Origin: Acholoe squamosa
Taxonomy: Eukaryota > Annelida > Polychaeta > Phyllodocida > Polynoidae
DNA: 64,000 nucleotides
Assembly (NCBI GenBank): GCA_949317995.1
Contig: OX439039.1
Coordinates: 17,165,282 to 17,229,281 of the forward strand
Direction: 5' to 3'
The notes below the pieces were generated by a model, which had not been told where the DNA came from, did no database searches, and saw only the letters and a program-made list of their open reading frames with translations. Below are positions 37,065 to 49,447 of the stretch, piece after piece. Each line of letters opens with the position of its first letter. Within the stretch, counting starts at the first letter, position 1. Made by a program: the position numbers and the translations under genes.

Positions 37065-37317
37065 GAGGGTCTTGCCAAAAAGCAAATGTGAACCCAAAAA
37101 GAAAACGTGCACTGTTTTGTATTGCTAAAAGATTGTTTGGATAATCATTTAGAAGAAACGTCCACGTTTTTTTACTCCTCAAAAAGATTTTTTCATGCAT
37201 TCTGCTGTAACTTTTTGTCAACACTATGAAAACTTATTAGGACATACACGTTTTCCTCACCACTCTCTGAAAAAATTTAGAGAGTTTCTTCCTTGTTTTC
37301 TTTTGGCAAGACCCTTC
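37065..37317. mobile_element. MITE of the GGGTCTTGCC family in copy B
   Basis: Termini GAGGGTCTTGCCAAAA and, inverted, GAAGGGTCTTGCCAAAAG bound 253 bp. At the matching place in copy A (about 29073) the flanks are joined (ACTTAAATCA then TCAGGGC), so this insertion postdates the A/B duplication. It shares its ends and inner motif CCCAAAAAGAAAACGTGCAC with the elements near 18 kb. Confidence 0.8.
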
Positions 37318-39594
37318 AGGGCTTACCCCTGCCACATATTCGGTCTTACATACGGCAATCCGACAAGGCATGGGTTCAGGAGCATCGAGAAATAAATTGT
37401 TGTTTAATCATTTGGATTTATGTGACCATGCATACTGCATTCATATCGTCTGTAGTATTTCTGATTTTGGCATCTCAAAACATGTGACTGATTGTTTCAG
37501 TATGGTGGTTATTCATCTATAGGTTGCTTTCGCCCCCTTAGCCCTAGTGTGAACTGCCAGTACTGTAGACGAAACCAGATTGAGACTTGAACTGAGCAAC
37601 CAGCAGTAGTCAACATCCTCTACCTACTGTCTGCTATGCCACACTCATTTTGCTTCAAGTAAGCACCTTTCCTTTTCATCCCCTGCCATAACCTGATCAT
37701 GTATAATGGAAAGTTCCAAACCCATGTTACTGACAACAATATTCAGCTGCATGACTTGACTGGAACCATGTGCATTTTCCAAGAGGATTATCAGCCAACA
37801 GAATAATCTGTATTTTTCAGTGCGGACCTCTCATGGGGCAAATGGTACCCATCTATTGTGTTATAACATAATATTGTGTGATAACTCGCAAAAAAATTGG
37901 CTTCTCAATCACTGTGCCCATTGCACACCCCTCAACCTCAGTATGTGCAATTAGGTGCATCTTATGTGTTAGGGTTTACAGCAAGTTGTTTGCTCATAAG
38001 ATGGTTTCCGTCAGTAGGTGGCTTTGTTTCCCTATCTCTCTCTCTCCCTCTCTCTCTCTTTCTGTCCCAGGCACTTTCTCCCTCTACAACTTTGTCCGTT
38101 TCTATCCCCATGCCCCTCTGCTAACTAGGTGCAGAGTGACTGCATGGAGAGTGCATCCCCTATATACTCTCATTGATAGCTCATCCACACACAGGGTAGA
38201 CAAAGAGGATCTATGTTTCATGCGAAATGCATCCCTTCATCTTTGACCCACAGTTCTGCCACCCTTTACCCCATGATATCCCTCCCCCTCCCCCCCCCAA
38301 TGTCAGCCCTCTGTCAGCTAACCTTCCTCACCTGTTGAATTGACAGAAATGTTATAGATCCTTACATCAAGTATTTAAGTGCCCTAAAAGTGACTGAGGC
38401 ACTAGGCTGAGGTCACCTTGGGATGGCTAAATACCCTGAAACTCAAGGTTGGTACATCATGAATTCGAACCAATATTAATATCTTGAGGTATTCTAGAAA
38501 AAGGCTTTGGCTAGTTGTGATTTATTCTGGCTATAAGTTATGTGGTAGCAAATTCTGAAAGTGGGTTTGCTGTTTTGTTTTATTGTTATTTATTAGCCAT
38601 ATAGCAAGCTTACCTACACCTAGTATGAACATAGTTTTTCCGTTGTGAGCTTATAATAGTAAAAATGCATATGATTTCAATTGTTTTTTTTGGTGATGAA
38701 TTAATTTCTTCACAAACTCAGACCACTTTATGAGCGTCCCCTTCCCTGTGGCAACCCATCAAGAAATAAACCCCGGATCACAAAATGTCTTCATTGTATT
38801 ACACTTTCTGCTTCTCAGTACAGGAGCCTATTGACTGAGTACATAGTGTTAGGATGATGCTAAGGCTTATTGAAGTTCTCTGTAGGAGGAAACCCCTGGA
38901 AAAGAATGGAAATCCATGGAAATAAGTGGCAGGGACTGGTGCTTTTGTTGAGAAGAAATTTTATATCTCTGACTAAGACCTGAAGGCATGTTTTCTTTAG
39001 CATCAAAGAATACCATTAACTCCTTAAGGGTTAATGCTGTTTTAGATCTTATACTTCTAGTATTCGTCATAGTAAATCCATTCATCAATATTGCTACATG
39101 AATGCATTATGGAGACCAAGTGGGTTTCATCCACTCCTAAAGCCTTTTTTGCAATGCACAAATTGCAGTGCCTTTTTGACGAGTAGACTTACCAGTGCTG
39201 CATGTCAGCTAAGGGATACGAAGATGGAGGTTTCTTATGGCCCTGGAAGGGTTGAGTCTTGACTTTTAAAAGGATTAATATGAGATTGATATATGTGCTC
39301 GTGCTTTTGTATATGTCATCAAAAATGCATAAACAATCTCTACTAAAGACGCACCACTTTGAAATATCCATTTTCTAGAAACAGCTACTTTATTTTCATA
39401 AGAATTTAAGATCAAAGTTAAAACACTGAAACTGGAGACACTACATTAAAAACAGGGAAAACTCAGGGCTCACTTTCTGTGCGGTAACCGAGGTTTTTTC
39501 TAAACTGAATATCAGAAATAGAACAAAGTATGAATAAAGGTGAAGAGTTCTAAACAAAGTTTATACTTGGGGGGGGTGGTATACCATAATGGTC

Positions 39595-39780
39595 CGTTTA
39601 AGTGCAGGGGTCTCAAATAAGCTCTAGTCTCAAATAAGCGCCAGGGGTACAGGGGTGTTGAAATTTATCTTAAGCATTAAAAACAGTACTTGAATAAGCA
39701 AGCTCCTGCCTTGTATAAGCACTGGGGCTACTGTGGGGTTGAAATCAATGAGCACCTGGGTGCTTATACGAGACACAACG
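39595..39780 (+). repeat. Degenerate AATAAGC motif repeats (copy B)
   Basis: Counterpart of 31360-31540, with TCAAATAAGCTC, TCAAATAAGCGCC and TGAATAAGC variants. Confidence 0.6.
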
Positions 39781-40279
39781 GTACCTGCACATTTGTAACC
39801 TTTGTAGAACCAGAAGGTGTGGACAAGAGGTAGGCATATCTTCCCTTTGGTTGTTCAGTGCCCAGTAAGATATTATACTACTTCTTCCTTTCATGGTTCT
39901 TCTTTTCTCTCTTTCCCTTTTAGCGAAGAAAGGAGTTGACTCTTTTATAATATCTTTACTTTGATTATATTCATCAGTGACCCTTGTAGAAATAGCATTG
40001 CAAAAGTGGGTTCCCAGCCTCACATTGAAACATGATATGTGAATTACTGTTTCAAGCAAAAGGTGAATGTTCCAGTCAAAGTCTTGCCCTGATAACTGGT
40101 GCCGCTCGTTCCCAAAATAAAAACAATATTGCAGTGTAATGGATGGATGATTTTGAATGAGACATTATGAGATTGAAGCTGTAATGGCTGTGCTTACAGG
40201 TTCCCCTGTTGCCCCTTTTAGTGTCAACCAACATTCAGGATACACTTTATCTATGGGAATTACATACTACAAACCAGAC

Positions 40280-40335
40280 CTGGAGGTTAATTAAAAAAAA
40301 GTGCTAATTTACCTATGTTTTGAATTAACCTCCAG
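40280..40335. repeat. Short inverted repeat (13-bp perfect arms)
   Basis: CTGGAGGTTAATT at 40280-40292 is inverted at 40323-40335 around a 30-nt A-rich centre. It lies at the place where copy A carries the GGAGGGTG MITE, and both follow the same bases GACCTGGAGG. It may be a short deletion derivative or a separate insertion. Confidence 0.5.
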
Positions 40336-42436
40336 AAGTGGTTACGAATCAGGCCCAAGCTGCATTGCATATAGCTGCCACTTCAACACATGTTATATGT
40401 GACGTCTTAGGGTAATTCACCTAAATGAATTTCCGATTATGTTGCCATTATGTTTCTTGGATATATTTCATAAATTTTCCAGTAACTAATGGTTAGAACT
40501 TGGGTTATGTGATGTGGAAATAAATGACACGATAAAGGAGAGAAAAACATCCAATGTTTACACGACCACAATCAATGAAATCATAAATTCTTCATCTTTC
40601 CTCCCCTTGGCTACCTACTTTAAAAGAGCTCTTTAAGCTTTTAAAGACCACTAAACCATCAGGTCGCCTTCAAATATTCAGCTAAGATCAAAGGACTTAA
40701 TAAAGAAGACTTGGAGTGCACCAAACTAAGATACTAACAAATCCATAACATTTAAGACATGGGCAATGCACCATTATATCTAAATATTATGACTGAGGTT
40801 AGCTGACTGACAAACAGGGAGAAAGAAATCCTTAATTGTTACCAGAGAGATAGTTGTGATTGATAAGAAAGTGTTTGCAGTGTTGGCACAACCCTGACCA
40901 CACTCCTGAACCTTGTTGTTCTTCCAGCTTGGTCCCAGGGGTTAGTTTGTTGCCCTAAGTGTGGGAGGGTGCCAAAATAGCCATATGAGGTTTTATTGGT
41001 TATTTATTAACTAGACTTGGAAGATTTTAGCTAAAGGGTGGGTAGTAGGGATCCGATTGAGATTGCAATTCCTAGGTAGATCATTGCGGCCATGGTATTT
41101 TCAGCAATAAAATTGATTGAATATAAATGTCTGTTTTCCCTTTCTGATATTGTTTGGGAATATCTTTATTAACTATTCATTAATTTTATTGCACCACGCT
41201 TTTATATACTATGTATAAAACGAATATGTCATGCACCATAATTATCTCAAAGGAAAAGAACGGAATTCTATTGAATATGACGTGTGATGCACTGGACAGC
41301 ACCCCCTTGCATATAAAAAATAAGATCTTTTGTCTATGACAAGGATATTCACATATATGGGTTATGCCAAAGTTCTGCTGACAGGGTTGGGTGGGAGCCT
41401 TACGTTCGGTACATGTGGCCCAACAAGGGAGAACACCCCTCCGGGGGGATTTTTAGTACTGGTTTTGGCCACCAGGGGGCAGTATATGGGTAAAATACTG
41501 ACAAATATGCTAAAAAAAAAGCTTTAGACCAATTTTTGATAAGGAATCCAGTGGGATGCTTAAAATTATTCCATCTCCCCAGAAAACGTTCTATGTTTTG
41601 ATCGTTGGTTGCAATGGAAACATAGAAAATTGGTACATAAGGCAATTTCTTGCCATGGAATCAACTCCGCCATTCCAATCGGGTATTTCTGCCACAATTT
41701 TTTTTTAAATTCCTTCAGGAACCCAGAACTGAAAACAGAGCTCAAAAATTCCCTCTAGAACCAATTTTATGACAAAAACATCACATTTCTTTGGTTATTT
41801 TTTCCTCAAAACTGTATTTTTTGCATGATTAGTGTTTATGATAGGATATAATGATGATTGTATTTAGAGCTTATTTCCCATTTTCAGTTGTACACAACAA
41901 GCTAGGTTTGACAAGCAATCACAGCAAAACTACTGGGGATACTTTAGATAAAGATATCTCATTTTAAAGCCCATGACTTCAACCTTAAAAAAACATTTCC
42001 CCCCAGGAGGCACGTTTTCCCTCACCTGGCCACACATAATATTTCCAACAAATTGCAGGGGTTTTGTACCGATATACCCATCAACTTTTGACTCATGTCA
42101 TGATCATTATTTCAACCAAGCCTTCCAGAGTACCTATCTTCTATTGCCTAAAAGGTGAAAGAGCGAACTATTTTCTTTGTGGATAGAAATATGGCCTTAT
42201 ACAGTACAGTAGTAATTGTTAATGCGATGTTGACACCACGAGAAGTTACTACCTTTTAGTGTATTGAACTATCTATAGTGTAAGAAGTAGATATTGAAGT
42301 TCTTTTCTGTAAAAGGAGGATGCGGAAAAGAATGACAATCTATGGATAAAAGTGATATTGGGCGGGACGTGTGTTCAAAAGACTTTGACTTAGATCTGAC
42401 AACGTAGTCTGTACAAATATATAACAGGCAAGATGA

Positions 42437-45400
42437 AAAGAGAGAGAGAGGAAGGAGAAAAAAAATGAGAGGAACAAAGCCAAAGATAGGCACAGTACAG
42501 ATAATCTGAACCAAGAGATAGTAGATCAGGTTATACAGACGTACAGAGGGATTTAGGGATAGAAACAAACTCAATAGTTGGCAGTATGGGGAAGAAAGGG
42601 AAGATCAACATGAGTTGTAGAGTCACACTTGTATTGATACCTGTCTGAGTTGCGGTGTACGTCCCTCCCTGCTGGATTCACCCCCAGGGATACACGAGGC
42701 TGACCAAAGGGGTACACAAGGTCCCCGTGTGTTTCTGAGATCTCCACAAAGTATGTATCTCGTCATGCTGTGTACTCCTTGAGACACAGCTATGGGTCTG
42801 ATGGGGGAAACAGCATCGCCATCAAATTGGCAATACAGCAATTTCGGCTCTATTCATTTGGATATCTATCTGCACTTTCATTAACATTTGGTAAATGGAA
42901 GACATTATTTCAATAAAGTCATATTTGCCATATGTTTCACTGCATATCCACCGGCTTAGCATTTACCTAAGACTCCTATGTTTTAGAGCCATGAGAGACC
43001 ACATGGCAATGATTTTGCTAGGTGGTTGTTTCCAACAAGCTTAAAGGTGGCCTTTTAGAGTAGGTACCTCACCTCTGGCACGCAAGCTTGTCTTCACCTT
43101 TCAAAAGGCACTCATCCCCAGGACTGAAAAGGTGCTCTCTCTTCTATGGATCAGACTGTGTTGTCAAAAGTGCTCTACGCGATTTCCTGTTCAGACACAT
43201 CTCATTGTCTTCCCAGCCAGCACAACCACATGGGCCCCAGATGGGATTCATCTGGGCTTTGTGGGCTGGCCCAGATGGGTAAAAGCTGGTAAATGTCAGG
43301 GCAGCCAGCTGGGGCCAACGTGGGCCTGCCCAGTTCACTATATGATCAGAAGGTTGATGGAGCTAGGCCGAGCATGTGATGGCTACTCTTCCCATCCTCT
43401 CATAGCATTACCAATATTCCTAGATATCTCTATCAATCCCATTATACTTGAGAATAAAAGATATGAAAAACACCAAAACATGAAAGATCATTTTGTTCTA
43501 CTCTTTATAAAGTCGGCATGGGTTTCCAGCTGAAAGAAATGGCGTGAAAGTGCTCAGACTAGGTCTATCAATACTCTGATCAAAAGTCTAGTGCTCTTCC
43601 TCCTGAGCTAACCTGGCGGCTGTGATAGTAATAGTTAAAATCAGAGGCAAGCTGGCTGGGTTCACACTGCCCGACAGGTAGTCAAATTCATGTAAGCAGG
43701 CACTCCTCTTCTAAAAGTGATCACCATAATTCTGAAACATCCTTCAGAGTGAATAAAGTAGATACAACATAGTTCTACTCTTATTTCCCTCCATTAAACA
43801 GTAGGCTAATAAGTTACTGTCAAACAAAATGTATTATCTACACAGCCTAAAGGTATTATCCTTTTTGCATGTTCACTCAAACAGGCCATATGTTTGTATT
43901 CAATGTTTTATTGGCATATCAGCTTGCATGGCACAGTGTCTATTCTGCCATTGCATATTGTATCAACTAACATCAGATGAGAGCATTGCATGTAACCACC
44001 CTGTGCAGCATTGCAGTCTTAATTATAGGATATACCACGATACCATAAAACTTCCCGTATGATGTGGATGTCGCCTACAAGACCACCCTGAGCTTATGCT
44101 GAACCATAAGGGGCAGCTGGGGTTTGATTTTTGAGATTATTTTACTACTGTTCTAAATAGAGAATTCTCGTTCATAAGGTGCACCCTGGCTTCAGACAGA
44201 TTCTATATGGTGCAGCAAGGTTATCTTTTGTAGCATATGAGCTATATCTTTTGGAGAGTCGTCAGGGATTGAAGTAAGCCTAAACTCGGTTATTCATACC
44301 TCTTTTGATTCTACATTAACAAATGAAAACATTACAACCTGTGCACTGTGATAATTTCTTAGATAAATGATTTTAGCTCACTGAAACAAAAGTCATGGTA
44401 ACACTAAAAGTAGCATAGAGTCATCACTTAAGCTTTTGAATGCTGTTATTATTTGCTATTTGGGCTGATGCTTATCTGGGCGATATCGGTTTATGAGTTA
44501 TGGTTAAGACTGATGACAAGACAAAAACAGTAAATCACACCTTTGATAGATCTAATATCTACTAATCTACCAAGGGTTTTATTGCAGTGGCCAACTCCAG
44601 GGTATAAAGACTATGTTCTATGGTGTAGGTAAAAGGAGGTGTGTGTTGTGTAAGTGTGACTGATGACCTGGATAGAGGCCAACATCAACACGCACCATCC
44701 CTGTATACTGCCTTAGGGAGGCAGGGGTAATTAGGATACACTGATCAACACCTTACATCTCACACCCTTGTAACCAACCCATAACTCCCTGATAGTATTT
44801 TGATGCATCATATCCATTCATTCTCACTCCACGTACTTGTGCATCAAGTTGATAAAGGAACAAGATGATCATGGAGAGCTCATCCAGCGCTTAAAAGGTA
44901 AGACTTCCCTGAGCATAGCAGACGGCCATTTAGTAGAGACTTTCCTATTAAATCAATCATTAAATCTTTTGCACCTCCTCTCAAGACTAGACCCTCTGTA
45001 AGAGGTAATTATGTGAATGAAAGTAAATGAAGTGTCTATTCCGCCCTTCACTGTCACTCCCCTTTTGTCCCTCCCTCCTACCATGACTGCCCTCTCACTC
45101 ACCCACCTTACCTGTATTTGATATTATGATTTTGAGATCTGTCTATTTGGCTACACTATTTACCTGCAAGGTTTATAGAACTAAGGTAAGCCCTAAGCCC
45201 TGCATGTTCCACAATGGGCCCATTTTTACAGGTTTAACCCTTTCAGAATAGCATGGTGTGTCCAGGTCCATGTCCTTAAGTCTTCGTAAGATGCAGCTGT
45301 GCAGCCAAGGCATATAGGCACGACTTCAGTGCACCATGCTGACCCTCTAAGATTTTATCAACATCATGGAGGGGCATGATGCATCTATACAGCCCTTGTG

Positions 45401-47550
45401 AATAATTACTGAATATACAATAATGTATGGTCTGGACCAGAGGACATGATGCGTTAAAACACACCGTAGGCAGCACTGAGGTTTAACTGCCCCAGTTCCT
45501 GCTTTTATCACATGTGTAGAGATTTTTGAGCTGAGGAGAATGAGACTCGGGTTCTCACATCGGTAGTACCGTATATGGCCTGCAGAGATCGATTATACCT
45601 GATTACATGAAGACATGTATAGGCGCAAGATAAAATGGTAAAGGTGAACGATGATCAGTTCTCGCCAATAGTTTTTGCATGAGCATGTCAGGCGTGCTAT
45701 AACTAGGAGGCAAAAACTGATCAGAATTCATCGTTACAGTCTTATTCGATATCCCAAAGATGATAACTGATTGTTTGTCCACACAACTGAAAACAATTTT
45801 TATTCATGACATCATTGACCTCTTTTATTGTGGGTGGGAAGAGGGCAACGATAGCCCATGACAGGGTGAGCAGGCTTTCCTGCTTACATATAATCATGAC
45901 TAAGGTATCTCCTGTACCTTCACAGTTACAAACTTGTTTCTAATCTATCATTCCGCAAAGATATATTGCAAATCATAGCAATTCTTCGTGATGACAATGC
46001 TACCTACGCTGCAAGTGCATCATCTTTCTGCTAAGAAAATGGTTTATGAATCCCATAAGGATTCATACAACTTTAATTTTGAATTGCAGCAACCTGTGAC
46101 ACTGAAGAGAACATTAGTTCGTTTTGATGGTGGGGAAGAATCATATAAAACATCTAGATTAAAGAAGTGTAGTTTTTCTTTCTTCTTTATTCTCCACATA
46201 ATTATAAACTGCAAATCTGTTAAATACACTATGAGTTGTTACGTCTAATGGCTACTTCCTCCCTACCAGAGGCCACTCTAAGGTAGAAGAAAGTGTTGAC
46301 CTTCCCTAATGCAAGGCAGTAACCCCTTTCTCGACACAACTGGTCTGAGGCCACTCTGACCTTAGTATGCAGAGGGACGAGGCAGAAAGACACTCCCCAC
46401 TCGACATGGAACCAACAGCAGCGGAAATGTCAATTTACCTCCACCTGCAAACCTGGTTTCTAATCCACTCTCTGAGCCCAGAGCCTGCCCACAACTTCCT
46501 ACTGCCCTTCCTGCTCTTCACCCTCTCTCCAGTACCACGGCTGGGCAGCTGTGGCCATGTGGCCAAAAAGTGGATTCTGGGCTTTCCAACAGTGAAAGAT
46601 TTTTTCTGATATTCCCAATAGAACCAAAGTTATGAAATGATCCTCAGAAGTCACCGGAATGCATATTTTGGCATGGAAAATTTCAACTGCCTCAGATAGA
46701 CCAACTTGTCTGCTTTCCAATCCCCCCAATTTGGAAATCAGATGACTAGAATTTAATATTTTAGAGCATTTTTCCAAACCCTTCCTGATTTTGAATATAT
46801 TCAACTCCAGACTGGCCCAGTGACCATGGTCAACATTTTGAGCTCCATGACAGTGCAGAGCTAATCACTCTGAGCAGCACTGAGTTATGCAAAGGAGTTA
46901 TTCATTGCCGGGGTGGGGGGGGATGTTGTAAGATTGGGAGGGGGGCATGTTGAAAAAGATTTCCTTGATAGGGGTGCTAAAGCCAAAGAACCATCATACT
47001 GGGGGATGGGGGTGCCATTCACTTACTCATTCCATTCACCCTCATCCTATGGCCAAAAAGTGCTACCCCCTTTATTAAAATTGATCTACCCCTGTATCCT
47101 GTGTGCCCTACTAAAGGTTCAGCAAAAAGGAGTGCCACAAGGTTACTTTATGACTTATAATCAGTGGCGGCAGAACCCTTAATGTTTATGTTGAGGGGAA
47201 TATGTTTTTGCCCCTGCCTCAAATCTTTTTCATAATATTTCAACTTTTTAGGACAGTATCAAAGAACCATTATAGGACCTACACTATCAATCCATTGGAC
47301 CAGGCTCTACAAACTCATCAAATTGCACCATTTACTTCGAGAAAGTTTTGGGAAGGGGGGGGGGTAGTGGTAAAGAATGATTTTAGGGGATAGCATTGGT
47401 GTGGGGAGTGACATGGGTGATAACATGAACAATGGCCCTAGGATAATAATGTTGCCTGGTAGATCTGGGTTTATGGGATAAGAGAAGGAGGTTGTTTACC
47501 ACTGAGTACTGAGTACTATTTTCTTCCCTTCTACCCACATTGAATACCCA
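42437..47550. other. Intergenic DNA, no gene recognised
   Basis: Mostly unique AT-rich DNA with short purine repeats near 42.45 kb. A block of GGGCCAGATGGG-like degenerate repeats lies at about 43225-43335, including the palindrome CCCAGATGGGATTCATCTGGG-like sequence, and a tRNA-like SINE fragment at 43570-43622. Open frames up to about 130 codons show no domain or splice pattern. Confidence 0.6.
43570..43622 (-). repeat. tRNA-Lys-like SINE head fragment
   Basis: On the minus strand, GCCGCCAGGTTAGCTCAGG and GGAAGAGCACTAGACTTTTG match the acceptor, D arm (A box TTAGCTCAG...GAGC) and anticodon arm of tRNA-Lys(TTT). The T arm and B box are missing, so it is a SINE-derived or tRNA-pseudogene fragment. 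Confidence 0.6.
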
Positions 47551-48300
47551 GTAATTCCTTCACCTCGCTGCTACCCACATTGTGTTGACCTTCCATTCTC
47601 CCACCCTGAGCTGCTCCCTCTCCTATTTGCTACCACTTAGACTACCCTTTCACATATATCCACCCTCATCCTTTCTCACACTCTCAACTCCTGCCAAACC
47701 TCAGCTGCTGTCATTCGCAATCGCCCCCACCCCCTTAACCCAAATGCTCCCCACACCTTCATCTGTTCCTCACCCTCAGCTTCACTTCCCACTCACTTCT
47801 CTCCCCCATACCCTCCCACCTCCAGCTACTCAGCCAATGCTTTCACTCATCATCGTCATGTTCTCTGATGCTCCTTACACCATTCTGTAATCCATTGGCC
47901 CCCCTACCCTCACCTGTTCCCTTATTCTGCTACCACACTGTCGTCTCTTCTCACGCTCCCAACTGCTCTCCACCCTCAGCTGCTCGACTCCCATTCTCCC
48001 CAACAACTGTTTCCTTCACCATCAGCTGCACCCCTCACCTTCGGCTGTTCCTCCTCCCTCAGATGCTCCTACAAGCTCACCTACCCCCACCTATCGTGCT
48101 GCCCTCCACTTATCCCAGCTACAGAGTTATCTCCATCCCCTCCTCTGCCTCTACTGAGTGTTTCCCCGACCCCCAATTGCTCCTAGTCCTATCTACCCCC
48201 ATGCTGCTATCATGATGGCTCTGGTTGAGGCTTGCCTGACCTCACCATCACTCCCCCACCAACCATCCTGCCCTCCCCCCAGCACCACCGCCCCCTGGTG
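47550..48300. repeat. Pyrimidine-rich tract with CACCCTCAGCTGCT-type units
   Basis: About 750 bp strongly biased to C and T on the plus strand, with recurring CCCTCAGCTGCTC-like motifs. Open Pro/Ser/Leu frames of about 100 codons on the plus strand follow from the composition. Confidence 0.7.
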
Positions 48301-48348
48301 CCGATTAGACCCCGACAATTAAGCCCAGGGGATGACGGGAAGGTCGGG

Positions 48349-48425
48349 TCATGTGACTTGCTCCCTGCCTGGTCACGTGATCACAATATGGCGGGTGGCT
48401 CATTGCAGTGGAGGATGTTTTAGTG
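48349..48425 (+). promoter_or_regulatory. Promoter-like block: E-boxes plus ATGGCGG
   Basis: GTCATGTGAC (48349-48358), TCACGTGA (48373-48380) and ATATGGCGGGTGG (from 48386) are closely spaced. ATGGCGG is the core of the YY1 site found at many animal start regions. The start of the Harbinger accessory gene has the same order (GTCATGTGAC, then AATGGCGGGT). The ATG here opens only 12 codons. It may be a true promoter or a relic of a transposon 5' end. Confidence 0.35.
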
Positions 48426-49088
48426 CTTGTACACTTTTTTGGTCCATTGCTTTAGACTTTTAATGTCTAAACAACTTTCTCATCTAATGTTGTTTTATTT
48501 GCCAATTATTATTTTATTGCCCTTGGGTTTGTCTGGCACACATCTGTTGCTTTCTGTAGTTGTGTGGAATATAACGAGGAGTGGTCTGGGATTTATACCG
48601 TAACTGTTCAATCAATCAGCATTCCTGATTTCATTGGATTTTAGATTTATGGTCGACCTTTACCCAGATGGTTTAGATTTATATAAACATCTACCGTAAC
48701 CCATATATGGACTAATAGATTCGGAGCTGGGCCCCTGGTCAAGCCATTTGGCTAGAGTAAAGAAGCCATCAAGACTAGCCTGAATCATTCCTGCACTGCT
48801 GGATATGATGCAGTAAGTGCATTACAATGCACTAATGCCTAATGAAGTCTTTAGGAGTGAGCTCTTACTTGTGAGGACGGCCTGGGAGTGCCGATAAATT
48901 GTCAGCGGTGTTGGGGCAGGGATGACCAGTCATGTGACCAGTCATGTGACTAACGGCATCCTGCTGAGCGCTGTCCGAGCACCAATCACTATGCACCGCT
49001 TAGTGTCAGCATCTTAATTGATTCAACCAATGAATTCAGCCGCCCCCCCCCTCCATTCCATACCCACAATTCTCTGACCAGTGCTTCT

Positions 49089-49447
49089 GGAGGGTGTTGC
49101 TCCTATTGTAAAAAGAGCTGTGAGTATGTGCCCTCTTTTCTAAACAAGTCGTGCACTGCTTCAACATTCAACTTGCACTCACCACATTAGTCTGAAAAGT
49201 CACCTGCCTTGTTTAAAATAGAGAGAGCTGCACTACCAGGTACCTACCTACTCATGTCACACGCTCTATAGTTTATTATACTGACTGACTTCTCCCAACT
49301 AGGTACCTACTCAAATCCCCCTACTCGTACTTGAATGACCACTTGTGAGCAACAAAAGGGACAAGTCATATCTACATGAAAAGAAAGGACTGGAAGCAAG
49401 GCCATTTTTAGCCAGCTCTTCCTTTTACTATAGGAGCAACACCCTCC
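49089..49447. mobile_element. Complete 359-bp MITE with GGAGGGTGTTGCTCCTAT TIRs
   Basis: GGAGGGTGTTGCTCCTAT at the left is inverted at the right (ATAGGAGCAACACCCTCC, ending 49447). Similarity continues inward (GTAAAA, AGAGCTG). It is non-coding. The copy at 32011 lies in opposite orientation. No target duplication is clear. Confidence 0.8.

Larger units (their letters stand above)
35624..42436 (+). repeat. Older direct duplication, copy B
   Basis: Direct repeat of 25592-33126. It lacks the A-specific insertions and carries its own: a MITE at 37065-37317, an inverted repeat at 40280-40335 and about 0.9 kb of unrelated DNA up to 41250. There is also a run of short CCTT repeats at 36590-36640. 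No gene is recognised; short open frames are not shared in frame between A and B. Confidence 0.85.

Noticed and set aside
47582..48423. Three Pro/Ser-rich frames of 63-115 codons
   Set aside because: They follow from the pyrimidine-rich composition and overlap in different frames.
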